Shown piece by piece: positions 21,212 through 28,783 of a stretch of DNA of 43,380 nt. Made by a program: the position numbers and the translations under genes. Source of the stretch: a virus; the IMG/VR virus record IMGVR_UViG_3300034684_000018, positions 1-43,380 of that record; one strand, written 5' to 3'. The notes beneath the pieces were generated by a model. It was not told the origin of the DNA. It did no database searches and saw only the letters and a list, made by a program, of their open reading frames with translations. How positions within the stretch are numbered: the first letter of the stretch is position 1; each line of letters starts with the position of its first letter.

Positions 21212-21530
21212 TGAATATCAAAAGGCTGCATTAAGAACAGCTTCAAAGAATGGGTCTTATGAATTAATTTTAAATGGGGTTTTAGGTCTTTCAGGTGAAA
21301 CTGGTGAAGTTGCTGATCATGTAAAGAAATATTTATTCCAGGGTCACAACTTAAACAAACATCATCTTGCAGAAGAATTGGGTGATATATGTTGGTATTT
21401 AGCAATCACAGCAGAAGGTTTGGGTTATGACCTAGGTGCAATTATGCAGATGAATATTGATAAGTTAATGAAAAGATACCCCAATGGATTTGAGAAGGAA
21501 AGGTCACTACACAGAAAGGATGATGAATAA
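21201..21530 (+). CDS. MazG-like nucleotide pyrophosphohydrolase
   Basis: This 109-residue protein carries the all-alpha NTP-PPase motifs GLSGETGEVADHVKKYLFQG (ExxE with downstream D) and LAEELGDICWYLAI (EExxD), the metal site of MazG-type enzymes. It hydrolyses NTPs or dNTPs to monophosphates and pyrophosphate. One copy of the domain is present, as in phage enzymes. Its stop overlaps the thyX start (TAATG), so dUTP or dNTP clean-up may be coupled to dTMP synthesis. In some phages MazG also lowers the host alarmone response (family knowledge). Confidence 0.9.
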   Translation: MNANEYQKAALRTASKNGSYELILNGVLGLSGETGEVADHVKKYLFQGHNLNKHHLAEELGDICWYLAITAEGLGYDLGAIMQMNIDKLMKRYPNGFEKERSLHRKDDE

Positions 21531-22153
21531 TGAAAGCAATCAAAGCAGGTTTTGAAATTATTGATGAATTGAATGGTTCTGAAATATTGAAGAAAATTGA
21601 ACTTTGTGGAAGGGTTTGCTATAAATCAGAAAACAAAATCAAAGAAGGATCTGCTGAAAAGTTTGTTGCTGCAATAATAAGAAATGGTCATGAATCGGTA
21701 ATTGAACATGTATCTTTCACAGTCAAGTTTATTGTTGACAGGGGTGTAAGTCATGAAATGGTAAGACATAGACTTGCTTCATATAGTCAGGAAAGCACCA
21801 GGTATTGTAATTACAGTAAGGATGATTTTCAATCTGAAATCACTTTTATTGAACCATATTATTTGGCAGAAGGTTCACCAGGTTGGATGGAATGGATGCT
21901 TGCAATGGAAGCTGCTGAAAAGGCTTATTTCAATTTATTAAACATAGGTCATTCACCACAGGAAGCAAGGGCAGTTCTTCCAAACAGCTTGAAAACAGAA
22001 GTAATGATGACAGCTAATTTAAGAGAGTGGAGGCACTTCTTAAAAGTTAGAACTTCAAAGGCAGCACATCCACAAATAAGAGAAGTTGCAATTCCATTGC
22101 TTCATGAATTACAAAGACTTATTCCAGTGGTCTTTGATGATATAACTTTTTAG
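21530..22153 (+). CDS. thyX: FAD-dependent thymidylate synthase ThyX
   Basis: This 207-residue enzyme makes dTMP from dUMP using methylene-tetrahydrofolate, NADPH and FAD. The ThyX signature RHRxxSxxxxSxRY is seen as RHRLASYSQESTRY, with R79, H80 and R81. HESVIEHVSFTVKFIVDRG lies upstream, and the NLREWRHFLKVRTSKAAHPQ segment near the C-terminus completes the family pattern. Flanking MazG-like and DUF1599-like genes show a nucleotide module. The phage can thus supply dTMP for its AT-rich genome. Confidence 0.97.
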   Translation: MKAIKAGFEIIDELNGSEILKKIELCGRVCYKSENKIKEGSAEKFVAAIIRNGHESVIEHVSFTVKFIVDRGVSHEMVRHRLASYSQESTRYCNYSKDDFQSEITFIEPYYLAEGSPGWMEWMLAMEAAEKAYFNLLNIGHSPQEARAVLPNSLKTEVMMTANLREWRHFLKVRTSKAAHPQIREVAIPLLHELQRLIPVVFDDITF

Positions 22154-22174
22154 AATAAAGGGGGTTATTGATTG

Positions 22175-22381
22175 ATGAAGATTATTAAAGATACACCAAA
22201 AGAAATTCCTATGCTGACAGATGAAAGATTTGATGAAATTGAACAATTCGCTGAACTTGTTAAACCAGTTCAAAAATGGATGTTGAAAAATTATCATCCC
22301 CATTCAAAAATAATTATCGAATCCACAGGGGCAACAGTTGTTACTGATGAAATGTATATCCCCTTAAAAGTGGGTGATTAA
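22175..22381 (+). CDS. Small protein of unknown function
   Basis: This 68-residue protein begins MKIIKDTPKEIPMLTDERFD. A TTG directly before the ATG is an alternative start. The ribosome site is AAAGGGGG. It is acidic, with one likely helix (FDEIEQFAELVKPVQKWML) and a C-terminal beta part (SKIIIESTGATVVTDEMYIP). A phage-typical filler gene in the nucleotide group, its TAA directly abuts the next ATG (TAAATG). No motif recognised. Confidence 0.6.
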   Translation: MKIIKDTPKEIPMLTDERFDEIEQFAELVKPVQKWMLKNYHPHSKIIIESTGATVVTDEMYIPLKVGD

Positions 22382-22594
22382 ATGACAAGAAGAAACCCTT
22401 ATTATAATGACAGTGGTTGTCCTGATCCAACGGCATATGAAGCATTAAAACCTATTATTCAAGAAGATGCTGCACTTGAAAAGAAAGTTCATAATCTTAT
22501 AAATGTTTTGAAATTCATTGTTGAATGGGCAGGATTTGAGTTCATAGGAAGAATTAAAATCAGGGATAAAAAGTCAGGAAGGGAATTCAGATGA
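22382..22594 (+). CDS. Small protein of unknown function
   Basis: This 70-residue protein begins MTRRNPYYNDSGCPDPTAYE. The N-terminus with NPYYNxSGCPDPTAYEAL is a pattern seen in small proteins of many Bacillota phages and is perhaps structural. A helix (LEKKVHNLINVLKFIVEWAG) and a short basic end (RIKIRDKKSGREFR) follow. It overlaps the next gene by ATGA. Function unknown. Confidence 0.65.
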   Translation: MTRRNPYYNDSGCPDPTAYEALKPIIQEDAALEKKVHNLINVLKFIVEWAGFEFIGRIKIRDKKSGREFR

Positions 22595-22785
22595 AAGTTG
22601 ATTATAAAGATTTTCAAGGTAATTGTCCAATGACAGTTGAAAATATTAAAAAATATAATATTAAAGACAGTTATATAAAAAGATTTTGTGGTTATGGGTG
22701 TAGTCCAATTTGTAATGAAGTATTAATTCAACATATAGAAAGGTCAGGTAAGAAAAATGAAACCAGTAAAAACAGAAACAACTAA
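22591..22785 (+). CDS. Small Cys-containing protein, unknown
   Basis: This 64-residue protein begins MKVDYKDFQGNCPMTVENIK. It has four Cys: one in GNCP, and three in RFCGYGCSPICNEV (CxxxCxxxC). It may bind a metal, but the spacing is not a common zinc-ribbon form. The C-terminal Lys/Asn-rich end (SGKKNETSKNRNN) overlaps the next gene in another frame, so the true length may be less conserved. Function unknown. Confidence 0.55.
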   Translation: MKVDYKDFQGNCPMTVENIKKYNIKDSYIKRFCGYGCSPICNEVLIQHIERSGKKNETSKNRNN

Positions 22786-23047
22786 TGTTACTTTTGTAGG
22801 TGATGGGTGTGAACCATTACCAGGTACAAGATACCTTTGTGATGATGGGGTTACCCCTGGAATAGAAACAGTTTGGGAATTGGATGAAAAGGAAAAGCAA
22901 CAAGTGTTGGAAAGTGGCAGAATTTATTTATACATAATGGGAAGAACAGTCCAACCTTGCTTCCTTGCAACAGAATCAGCAGTGAGAATTGAAGAAGAAA
23001 GGAATGGTGAAGATGACAAAGATGATAAACACAAAGAACAGGATTGA
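22757..23047 (+). CDS. Small beta-rich protein, unknown
   Basis: This 96-residue protein begins MKPVKTETTNVTFVGDGCEP. The middle (LPGTRYLCDDGVTPGIETVW, then SGRIYLYIMGRTVQPCFLAT) is beta-rich with three Cys. The end is strongly charged (EEERNGEDDKDDKHKEQD) and overlaps the HD gene in another frame. The start has GGTCAGG-type weak ribosome pairing and overlaps the previous gene by 29 bases. Function unknown. Confidence 0.6.
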   Translation: MKPVKTETTNVTFVGDGCEPLPGTRYLCDDGVTPGIETVWELDEKEKQQVLESGRIYLYIMGRTVQPCFLATESAVRIEEERNGEDDKDDKHKEQD

Positions 23048-23615
23048 ATTATTCAAGTCAATGATGAATAAATACTATGATCAGTTACCTTGTAAATTAA
23101 ATGATGACTTCCTGGATTGGTTAATTGATGAAGGGTTCTTCACTGCACCTGCTTCAAGAAAATATCATGGTGCTTATGAAGGTGGATTATTTGACCATTC
23201 ATTTGCTGTTGCTGAAACACTAATTGAAATGACTGAAAAAATGAACATTGAATGGGAACATCCAAGATCCCCTTTCATAGTTGGAATGTTTCATGACTTA
23301 TGTAAGATTGACCAATATGAAAAGGTTATTGATGTTGAAGGTGTGGTTTACTTTGGAATGGATGAACCAAAAGGTGAAGAATATCATTTTGAGTATTCAA
23401 CAGATGGACTTCTTCCAGGTCATGGTGAAAAGTCAGTGATGAAACTTGCACAGTGGATGCAGCTAACAGAAGAAGAAATTCTTTGTATTCGTTATCATAT
23501 GGGTGCTTATGAAAAAGACACCTGGGATTACTTTGACAAGGCAATAAGAAAATATCCAACTGTACTTTGGACACATACAGCAGATATGATTGCTTCAAAG
23601 GTTAAGGATATATAA
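23013..23615 (+). CDS. HD-domain phosphohydrolase
   Basis: About 200 residues from the ATG at 23013, with AAAGGA 9 bases upstream. The HD metal motifs are FDHSFAVAE (first His), GMFHDLCKID (HD pair) and a later His in LPGHGEKSV, with IRYHMGAYE and TADMIASKV (last Asp) near the end. This layout matches phage HD hydrolases of nucleotide or nucleic acid phosphates. It is the last gene before the repeat region at 23616, and with ThyX and MazG it suggests control of nucleotide pools. The exact substrate is unknown. Confidence 0.85.
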   Translation: MTKMINTKNRIELFKSMMNKYYDQLPCKLNDDFLDWLIDEGFFTAPASRKYHGAYEGGLFDHSFAVAETLIEMTEKMNIEWEHPRSPFIVGMFHDLCKIDQYEKVIDVEGVVYFGMDEPKGEEYHFEYSTDGLLPGHGEKSVMKLAQWMQLTEEEILCIRYHMGAYEKDTWDYFDKAIRKYPTVLWTHTADMIASKVKDI

Positions 23616-23986
23616 AACCTGCACTTCCAAACCCTTCGCACAGTAGTGGTGGAAGTTGGGTTCAAGATAGGGTTCAAGATAGTTCTTGATAAAAATTACA
23701 ACTTGAACCCCTTGAAACCCTTAATATAACTATTGTTAAGGGTATCGGTTCAAGAAGTTCAAGATAGTTATAACTTATTATATAAAATAATGATTATTAT
23801 AATATATAAAAAAATAAATTAATATATACCTTAAAAATAAAGAATATAGGGGAATTTATCTTGAACCTTGAACCGTTAAGGCTGAAACCCTTGAAAACAC
23901 TCGCTTTTTATCGGTTCAAGATAAAATTAGGGTTCAAGATAGACCCTAAAAAGGTTCAAGATAATCTATAAGAAAGGACTGATTGA
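23616..23986. repeat. AT-rich region with GGTTCAAGATA array (copy 2)
   Basis: This 371-base gap has no gene. Forward copies of (G)GGTTCAAGATA start at 23659, 23671, 23913, 23931 and 23953. Partial copies are at 23746 (GGTTCAAGA) and 23757 (AGTTCAAGATAG-like), and inverted TATCTTGAACC is at 23857. The first two are in perfect 12-bp tandem. ACCCTTAA/TTAAGGGT forms an inverted repeat at 23717-23743. The centre (about 23770-23850) is almost pure A/T. Motif and layout match 8274-8547; ATCGGTTCAAG occurs at 8505, 23744 and 23910. The region could be an origin with iterons or a multi-site operator for the regulator gene that follows. Confidence 0.75.
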
Positions 23987-24532
23987 ATGTCAAAAAACAC
24001 TCAAATGATAGAAAAATATATTGATGAAACAATACAAAGATATACTTCTGAATTGAGAAGACAAGGATTATTGAAAGATAATAAAAGAACACCATTTCAG
24101 AAAACAGAAACTTTATTATATAACTACAATAATTTTAAAGCTGCAATCCAGGATAAGTATGAACAGATTGAAGCTATTAAGAAAGTAGGACTTCCAAAAA
24201 GAAGTACAAGCATTACAACCTTTTCTTCAAGTCCTACATATGAAATAAAAACTGATAGTGATAAGGCAGAAGAAAAGATTGAAGCTATTGAACAAAGCAT
24301 TCAAGTGACAAAGAACTTTATAAGTGTAATTGATGCTGCACTTGATATGCTAAAAGATGATCATTACTTTGACATAATCAGAATGAAATATTTTGAAGGT
24401 AAAACCAGGGAAGAAATTGCTGAACATTTTGATGTTGATGTTTCAACTATATCAAGAAATAAAAACAGACTTATAAATCTATTACAGATAAGGTTATTTA
24501 GTGATGAAGTGATATATCAAATATTTAGTTAA
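23987..24532 (+). CDS. ArpU/sigma-70-region-4-like late regulator
   Basis: This 181-residue protein has a long helical N-terminal part (EKYIDETIQRYTSELRRQGL, EAIEQSIQVTKNFISVIDAA). A C-terminal sigma-region-4-like helix-turn-helix reads YFDIIRMKYFEGKTREEIAE, HFDVDVSTISRNKNRLINLL. This is the layout of ArpU-type phage regulators that control late gene expression in Bacillota phages. The position just before the packaging genes supports that. The ribosome site is GAAAGG. The repeat array lies directly upstream and may regulate it or be its own target. Confidence 0.85.
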   Translation: MSKNTQMIEKYIDETIQRYTSELRRQGLLKDNKRTPFQKTETLLYNYNNFKAAIQDKYEQIEAIKKVGLPKRSTSITTFSSSPTYEIKTDSDKAEEKIEAIEQSIQVTKNFISVIDAALDMLKDDHYFDIIRMKYFEGKTREEIAEHFDVDVSTISRNKNRLINLLQIRLFSDEVIYQIFS

Positions 24533-24552
24533 AATATAAAGAAGGTGATATT

Positions 24553-24876
24553 GTGAACAGAGCAGAAAGAAGAAGAAGATTACAAAAGAAGGGTCTTCCA
24601 GTTAAGAAAGAACCAGTAGTCAATATCAAGTATAGTGATGTTCAACAGATGAAAGATGAAGCAACTAAAAAAGCAGCAGATACAGCATTCCTTTTGATGT
24701 TAGGTCTTCCAGTGTTAGTTCTTCGTGACAAGTGGGGCTTCGGTAAAGTTAGGCTTGAAAGGTTTATTGACCAGGTAATTGATATGTATGAAGCTTTCAA
24801 TGAAGGATATTTGACACTTGATGATATTCATAAGGTTATTGAAGAAGAAACAGGAATTAAAATCCTTGGTAAATAA
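24553..24876 (+). CDS. Small protein before the terminase genes, unknown
   Basis: This 107-residue protein starts at GTG 24553, with GAAGGTGAT upstream. The basic N-terminus (MNRAERRRRLQKKGLPVKK) suggests nucleic acid binding. The middle has a hydrophobic stretch (ADTAFLLMLGLPVLVLRDKW) and the end is helical and acidic (FIDQVIDMYEAFNEGYLTLD). Proteins of this form (MNRAERRR-) are commonly found beside terminase or ArpU-like genes in clostridial phages. Function unknown. Confidence 0.7.
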   Translation: MNRAERRRRLQKKGLPVKKEPVVNIKYSDVQQMKDEATKKAADTAFLLMLGLPVLVLRDKWGFGKVRLERFIDQVIDMYEAFNEGYLTLDDIHKVIEEETGIKILGK

Positions 24877-24891
24877 TGCACATATCGTGCA
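24877..24891. repeat. Inverted repeat TGCAC-ATATC-GTGCA
   Basis: A perfect 5-bp inverted repeat with a 5-base centre lies immediately after the stop of the 24553 gene. It starts the 178-base non-coding leader before the small terminase gene. Short dyads here can belong to cos or pac sites, but nothing decisive is visible. Confidence 0.3.
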
Positions 24892-24950
24892 ACATTGATG
24901 TCCTTGCCATGCGTTTATTATATATGATAGTATTATAGTTGAGTAAAAAT

Positions 24951-24990
24951 AAGTAATGATAAGTAATGAAAAATAATGATAAGTAATAAA
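24951..24990 (+). repeat. Four-unit 10-bp tandem repeat upstream of the small terminase gene
   Basis: The units are AAGTAATGAT, AAGTAATGAA, AAATAATGAT and AAGTAATAAA, with an exact 10-base period (about one helical turn). A degenerate fifth unit may lie at 24941. It is 65 bases before the terS start, a place where small terminase often binds (pac or cosB). It is a candidate TerS-binding array (inference). Confidence 0.65.
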
Positions 24991-24996
24991 ATTTAG

Positions 24997-25028
24997 ACCC
25001 TTGAACTATGTTTGTTCAGGGGTTTTTT
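24997..25028 (+). terminator. Terminator before the small terminase gene
   Basis: ACCCTTGAAC (24997-25006) pairs with GTTCAGGGGT (25014-25023) through a 7-base loop with two wobble/mismatch steps, followed by TTTTTT. It separates the regulator genes from the packaging genes, so the packaging operon may start from a promoter or rely on antitermination. Confidence 0.75.
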
Positions 25029-25054
25029 ATATTCAGAAAGGAAGGTGATATTTC

Positions 25055-25525
25055 ATGGCTAAACTTACAAAAAAGCAACAAAGATTTTGTGATGAGTATT
25101 TGATTGATGCAAATGCAACACAGGCAGCTATTCGTGCAGGTTACAGTAAAAAAACAGCAAGAAGTCAAGGACAAAGACTGTTGACTAATGTTGACATAAA
25201 AACATATATTGATGAACAGCTTGAAAAAATCCATAATGAAAAGATTGCTGATGCTAAAGAAGTCATGATCTATCTTACTTCTGTTCTGCGTGGTGAATCT
25301 CAATCTGAAATTGTAGTTGTTGAAGGAACTGGTGATGGATGTTCTGATGCAAGAAGAATGACCAAATTACCTGATGAAAGGGAAAGATTAAAAGCTGCTG
25401 AACTTATCGGAAAAAGATATGGAATGTTCACTGATAAAGTTAATGTTGAAGGTGCTGTTCCAGTTGTAATTGTTGATGACCTGGAAGATGATGAAGATGA
25501 TGAAGATGAAGAATTTGATGACTAA
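25055..25525 (+). CDS. terS: Terminase small subunit
   Basis: This 156-residue protein begins MAKLTKKQQRFCDEYLIDAN. It has the helix-turn-helix of the Terminase_2/XtmA family (TQAAIRAGYSKKTARSQGQR, LLTNVDIKTYIDEQLEK). A middle helical part (ERERLKAAELIGKRYGMFTD) serves oligomerisation, and the acidic end has many Asp (DDLEDDEDDEDEEFDD). It recognises the packaging site and recruits the large subunit. The gene follows a terminator and a 10-bp repeat array. The stop is overlapped by an 11-bp repeat pair. Confidence 0.95.
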   Translation: MAKLTKKQQRFCDEYLIDANATQAAIRAGYSKKTARSQGQRLLTNVDIKTYIDEQLEKIHNEKIADAKEVMIYLTSVLRGESQSEIVVVEGTGDGCSDARRMTKLPDERERLKAAELIGKRYGMFTDKVNVEGAVPVVIVDDLEDDEDDEDEEFDD

Positions 25526-25544
25526 TAACACATTAGTAACACAA
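25522..25544 (+). repeat. Pair of 11-bp repeats over the terS stop
   Basis: CTAATAACACATTAGTAAC (25522-25540) and the ACAAT that follows form two tandem 11-bp units. The 19 bases are identical to the complement of 6630-6648 at the integrase end. Confidence 0.7.
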
Positions 25545-25608
25545 TCATCTTCAAACCCTGATAAACAAAGGCTTTATATTTATTATGCAATAATTCAGGG
25601 TGATGCAT

Positions 25609-26859
25609 ATGGTTAAAAGAAAGAAAATATCACTTAAAAAGGTTGTCGGTAAGAATTACAATAAGTTTTGGAAGTTCAAAGGTAGATACAGGGTTGTAAA
25701 AGGAGGTCGTGCTTCCAAGAAATCAAAGACAACTGCACTTTGGTATATAACCAATATGATGAAATATCCAGGTGCAAATCTTCTTGTTGTCAGGAAGACA
25801 TTCAGAACATTAAAGGATTCATGTTTTACTGAACTTAAATGGGCAATTAACAGGTTGGGTGTTCAGGATCATTGGAAGATTACTGAATCACCATTGGAAA
25901 TTGAATATATTCCAACAGGACAGAAGATTTATTTCAGGGGTCTTGATGATCCATTGAAAGTTACTTCAATCACAGTTGATGTTGGTTCATTATGTTGGAT
26001 GTGGATTGAAGAAGCTTATGAAATCATGAATGAAGATGATTTTAATATCCTGGATGAAAGTATTCGTGGTCAGGTTGATGATGGTTTATTCAAGCAAATT
26101 ACATTGACCTTTAACCCATGGAATGAACATCATTGGATAAAGAAAAGGTTCTTTGATGCACCACCTGACCCTGATATTCTTGCAATGACAACCAACTACT
26201 TAATGAATGAATTCCTTGATGAAGCAGACAGAAAAGTCTTTGAAACCATGAAGAAAAACAACCCAAGAAGATACAGGGTTGCAGGTCTTGGTGAATGGGG
26301 AATTGTTGATGGTCTTGTCTTTGAAAATTGGGAAGAAAAGAACTTCAAACTGGAAGATATTAAGAAAATCCAAGGTATCAAATCAGCATTTGGTCTTGAC
26401 TTCGGTTATACAAATGACCCTTCTGCACTGTTTTGTGGAATGGTTGACCTTAATAATAAGGTGATTTATGTATTTGATGAAATGTACCAGGAAGGTATGT
26501 CAAATGAAGCTATTTATGAAGAAGTCACCAAAATGGGTTACAGAAAAGAAAGAATTCGTGCTGATAGTGCTGAACCAAAGTCTATTGATAGATTAAGAAC
26601 CTTGGGTCTTGTTAATATAAGGGCGGCAAGAAAAGGAAAAGACAGTGTGAACAATGGAATTGACTATATACAAGACTTCAAGATTATCATTCATCCAAAG
26701 TGTGTGAACTTCTTGACTGAAATATCAAACTACACCTGGGATAAAGATAAGTTTGGAAAGAAAATAAATAAACCAATTGATGACTTCAACCACTTGATGG
26801 ATGCAATGAGATATGCACTGGAAGACTTCATCAAAGGTGAAATATTTAGTTTTGATTAG
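25609..26859 (+). CDS. terL: Terminase large subunit
   Basis: About 416 residues from the ATG at 25609. AGGGTGA lies 5 bases upstream; GTG 25600 and ATG 25603 overlap that site. It belongs to the Terminase_3/XtmB family. The ATPase has Walker A-like VVKGGRASKKSKTTAL (Lys in place of the usual Gly of GKS), LLVVRKTFRTLKDS, and LCWMWIEEAYEI (Walker B with Glu). The nuclease has FGLDFGYTNDPSALF, RIRADSAEPKSIDRL and FNHLMDAMRYALED, which supply the acidic metal ligands. It cuts and translocates DNA into the prohead. It fits headful or cos packaging of a PBSX/SPP1-like phage. Confidence 0.96.
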   Translation: MVKRKKISLKKVVGKNYNKFWKFKGRYRVVKGGRASKKSKTTALWYITNMMKYPGANLLVVRKTFRTLKDSCFTELKWAINRLGVQDHWKITESPLEIEYIPTGQKIYFRGLDDPLKVTSITVDVGSLCWMWIEEAYEIMNEDDFNILDESIRGQVDDGLFKQITLTFNPWNEHHWIKKRFFDAPPDPDILAMTTNYLMNEFLDEADRKVFETMKKNNPRRYRVAGLGEWGIVDGLVFENWEEKNFKLEDIKKIQGIKSAFGLDFGYTNDPSALFCGMVDLNNKVIYVFDEMYQEGMSNEAIYEEVTKMGYRKERIRADSAEPKSIDRLRTLGLVNIRAARKGKDSVNNGIDYIQDFKIIIHPKCVNFLTEISNYTWDKDKFGKKINKPIDDFNHLMDAMRYALEDFIKGEIFSFD

Positions 26860-26874
26860 TAACATATTAGTAAC
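26856..26874 (+). repeat. Pair of 11-bp repeats over the terL stop
   Basis: TTAGTAACATATTAGTAAC contains TTAGTAAC twice at an 11-base period and includes the terL stop TAG. It belongs to the same family as the sites at 6456, 6630 and 25522. Confidence 0.65.
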
Positions 26875-26877
26875 AAG

Positions 26878-26911
26878 AACCTTTGAAAACATTGTTATTT
26901 CAAGGGTTTTA
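26878..26911 (+). terminator. Terminator after terL
   Basis: AACCTTTGAAA (26878-26888) pairs with TTTCAAGGGTT (26898-26908) over 11 bp with one wobble and a 9-base loop, followed by TTTTATT. Confidence 0.65.
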
Positions 26912-26942
26912 TTATATTAGGTCATAAAAAGGAAGGTGCAAC

Positions 26943-27260
26943 ATGAAGAAGGTCAATGTTCTTGGTACTGAATATACAATCAAGATTGATAATGAACTTA
27001 ATGATCCAAAGTTAAAAGAATGTGATGGTTATTGTGATGATACAATAAAGCTTTGTGTTGTCGCTGACTTTATACCTGAAACAATGTCAAAATCAAACTT
27101 GGATGAATACAGAAAGAAAGTTATTAGGCATGAACTTATTCATGCTTTTTTATTTGAAAGTGGCATGGCTGAAATGTCACATGATGAAACCTTTGTGGAC
27201 TGGATTGCAGCACAGTTCCCAAAATTACAAAAAGCATTCAAAGAAGCTGACTGCATATGA
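26943..27260 (+). CDS. Small phage metallopeptidase (HELIH)
   Basis: This 105-residue protein has a zinc motif HELIH at residues 63-67 in VIRHELIHAFLFESG, and a probable third ligand in MSHDETFVDWIAAQFPKL (Asp or Glu). The N-terminal part (MKKVNVLGTEYTIKIDNELN) is beta-rich. Small metallopeptidases of this type lie between terminase and portal genes in many Bacillota phages; their target is not known, and capsid maturation has been proposed. The ribosome site is AAAAGGAAGGTG. It is distinct from the HELFH domain in the 28773 product. Confidence 0.85.
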   Translation: MKKVNVLGTEYTIKIDNELNDPKLKECDGYCDDTIKLCVVADFIPETMSKSNLDEYRKKVIRHELIHAFLFESGMAEMSHDETFVDWIAAQFPKLQKAFKEADCI

Positions 27261-27277
27261 AAGGTGGTGAATAAAAC

Positions 27278-28783
27278 ATGTTTAATTTCTTATCTATTGG
27301 GGGTGATTATGTAAATAACATCATCCAGGAAGGTGCTGCAAATAGAATAACTGATGAAAAGTTTATTGAACTTGAAATTCAAAGGTTCAAAGCTTCAAGA
27401 AGAAGAAAAGAAATGCTTGATGGTGAAAGGTATTATGAAGGTAGTCATGACATTCTGAAAAGAAAAAGGACTGTTATTGGTGAAGGTGGAAAGCTTGAAG
27501 TTGTTGATAACCTTCCAAACAATAGAATTGTTGACAATCAATATGGAAAGATGGTTGACCAAAAGAAAAACTATTTATTAGGGCAACCTATTGCATTCAA
27601 CACTGAAAATGACCTTTATACTAAACTGTTAAAAAAGATATTTAACAAGAAGTTTCAAAGGCTAATAAAAAATATCGGTGAAGATGCACTTAATGCAGGT
27701 ATTGGTTGGATGTTTGTAAATTACAATGAACATGGTGAATTCGGCATGAAAAGATTTAAACCTTATGAAATCATTCCTGGATGGGCAGATGCAGATCATA
27801 CTTACCTGGATTATGCAATCAGAATTTATGAAGTTATTGCATATGAAGGACAAGAAGAAAGAATTGTTGAAAAGGTTGAAGTTTATGATCAGAATGGTAT
27901 TTATAGATTCGAATTAAGGGATGGAAAACTTGTTCCTGATGAAATACCTTTCAGCAATTATTTCACCACTATAACAGAAGATGGTGACCAGGTAATTGAA
28001 CAAGGTTGGAATTGGTCAAAGATACCCCTTATCCCCTGGAAGTATAATTCAAAGGAAATTCCACTGATAAGGAAGGTTAAAACCTTACAAGATGGACTTA
28101 ATACTATTCTTTCAAACTTCCAAAATAACATGGAAGAAGATGCAAGAAACACAATCCTTGTCCTGGTCAATTATGATGGTCAGAACCTTGGTGAATTCAG
28201 AAGAAACCTTGCACAATATGGTGCTGTTAAGGTTAAGACAGTTGATGGTGCAGGTGGTGACCTGAAAACACTTCAAGTTGAAGTTAATTCTGATAATTAC
28301 AAGGCTATAATTGAGATATTCAAGAAAGCAATCATTGAGAATGCAAAAGGTTATGATGCAAAAGATGACAGGCTTGCAGGTAACCCAAATCAAATGAATA
28401 TCCAATCCATGTATTCTGATATTGAACTTGATGCAAATGAAATGGAAACTGAATTCCAGGCTTCCTTTGAAGAATTGCTTTGGTTTGTTGATGTTCACTT
28501 ATTCAATGCAGGATTTGGAGATTTTGAGAATGAAGAAGTTGAAGTTATATTCAATAGGGATATTATGATTAGTGAATCAGAAGTTATTTCTAATATTAAA
28601 GATTCAGTTGGAATTCTTTCTGATGAAACACTTATTTCACAACATCCTTGGGTTGATGATCCACAACTTGAACTTGAAAGAAAGGCAGCAGAAAAGGAAA
28701 AAGAACTTGATGAATATATGAATGCTTTCAGACCAGTCAACCCAAATGAAGGGGGTCAAGGTGGTGAAGTAGATGAAGAATAG
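27278..28783 (+). CDS. Portal protein (SPP1 gp6-like)
   Basis: This 501-residue protein begins MFNFLSIGGDYVNNIIQEGA. Features of the SPP1 gp6-type portal are FKASRRRKEMLDGERYYEGS, the DNQYGKMVDQKKNYLLGQPI stem region, GIGWMFVNYNEHGEFGMKRF, the KIPLIPWKYNSKEIPLIRKV segment and the long helical GLNTILSNFQNNMEEDARNT. The acidic C-terminus follows (VNPNEGGQGGEVDEE). It forms the dodecameric ring through which DNA enters. The end overlaps the MuF gene by 11 bases. Confidence 0.95.
   Translation: MFNFLSIGGDYVNNIIQEGAANRITDEKFIELEIQRFKASRRRKEMLDGERYYEGSHDILKRKRTVIGEGGKLEVVDNLPNNRIVDNQYGKMVDQKKNYLLGQPIAFNTENDLYTKLLKKIFNKKFQRLIKNIGEDALNAGIGWMFVNYNEHGEFGMKRFKPYEIIPGWADADHTYLDYAIRIYEVIAYEGQEERIVEKVEVYDQNGIYRFELRDGKLVPDEIPFSNYFTTITEDGDQVIEQGWNWSKIPLIPWKYNSKEIPLIRKVKTLQDGLNTILSNFQNNMEEDARNTILVLVNYDGQNLGEFRRNLAQYGAVKVKTVDGAGGDLKTLQVEVNSDNYKAIIEIFKKAIIENAKGYDAKDDRLAGNPNQMNIQSMYSDIELDANEMETEFQASFEELLWFVDVHLFNAGFGDFENEEVEVIFNRDIMISESEVISNIKDSVGILSDETLISQHPWVDDPQLELERKAAEKEKELDEYMNAFRPVNPNEGGQGGEVDEE

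Noticed and set aside
24951-24990. CRISPR-like array
   Set aside because: The units are 10 bp with no spacers and there are no cas genes. The Cas4-like domain at 13759 is part of a phage recombination protein.
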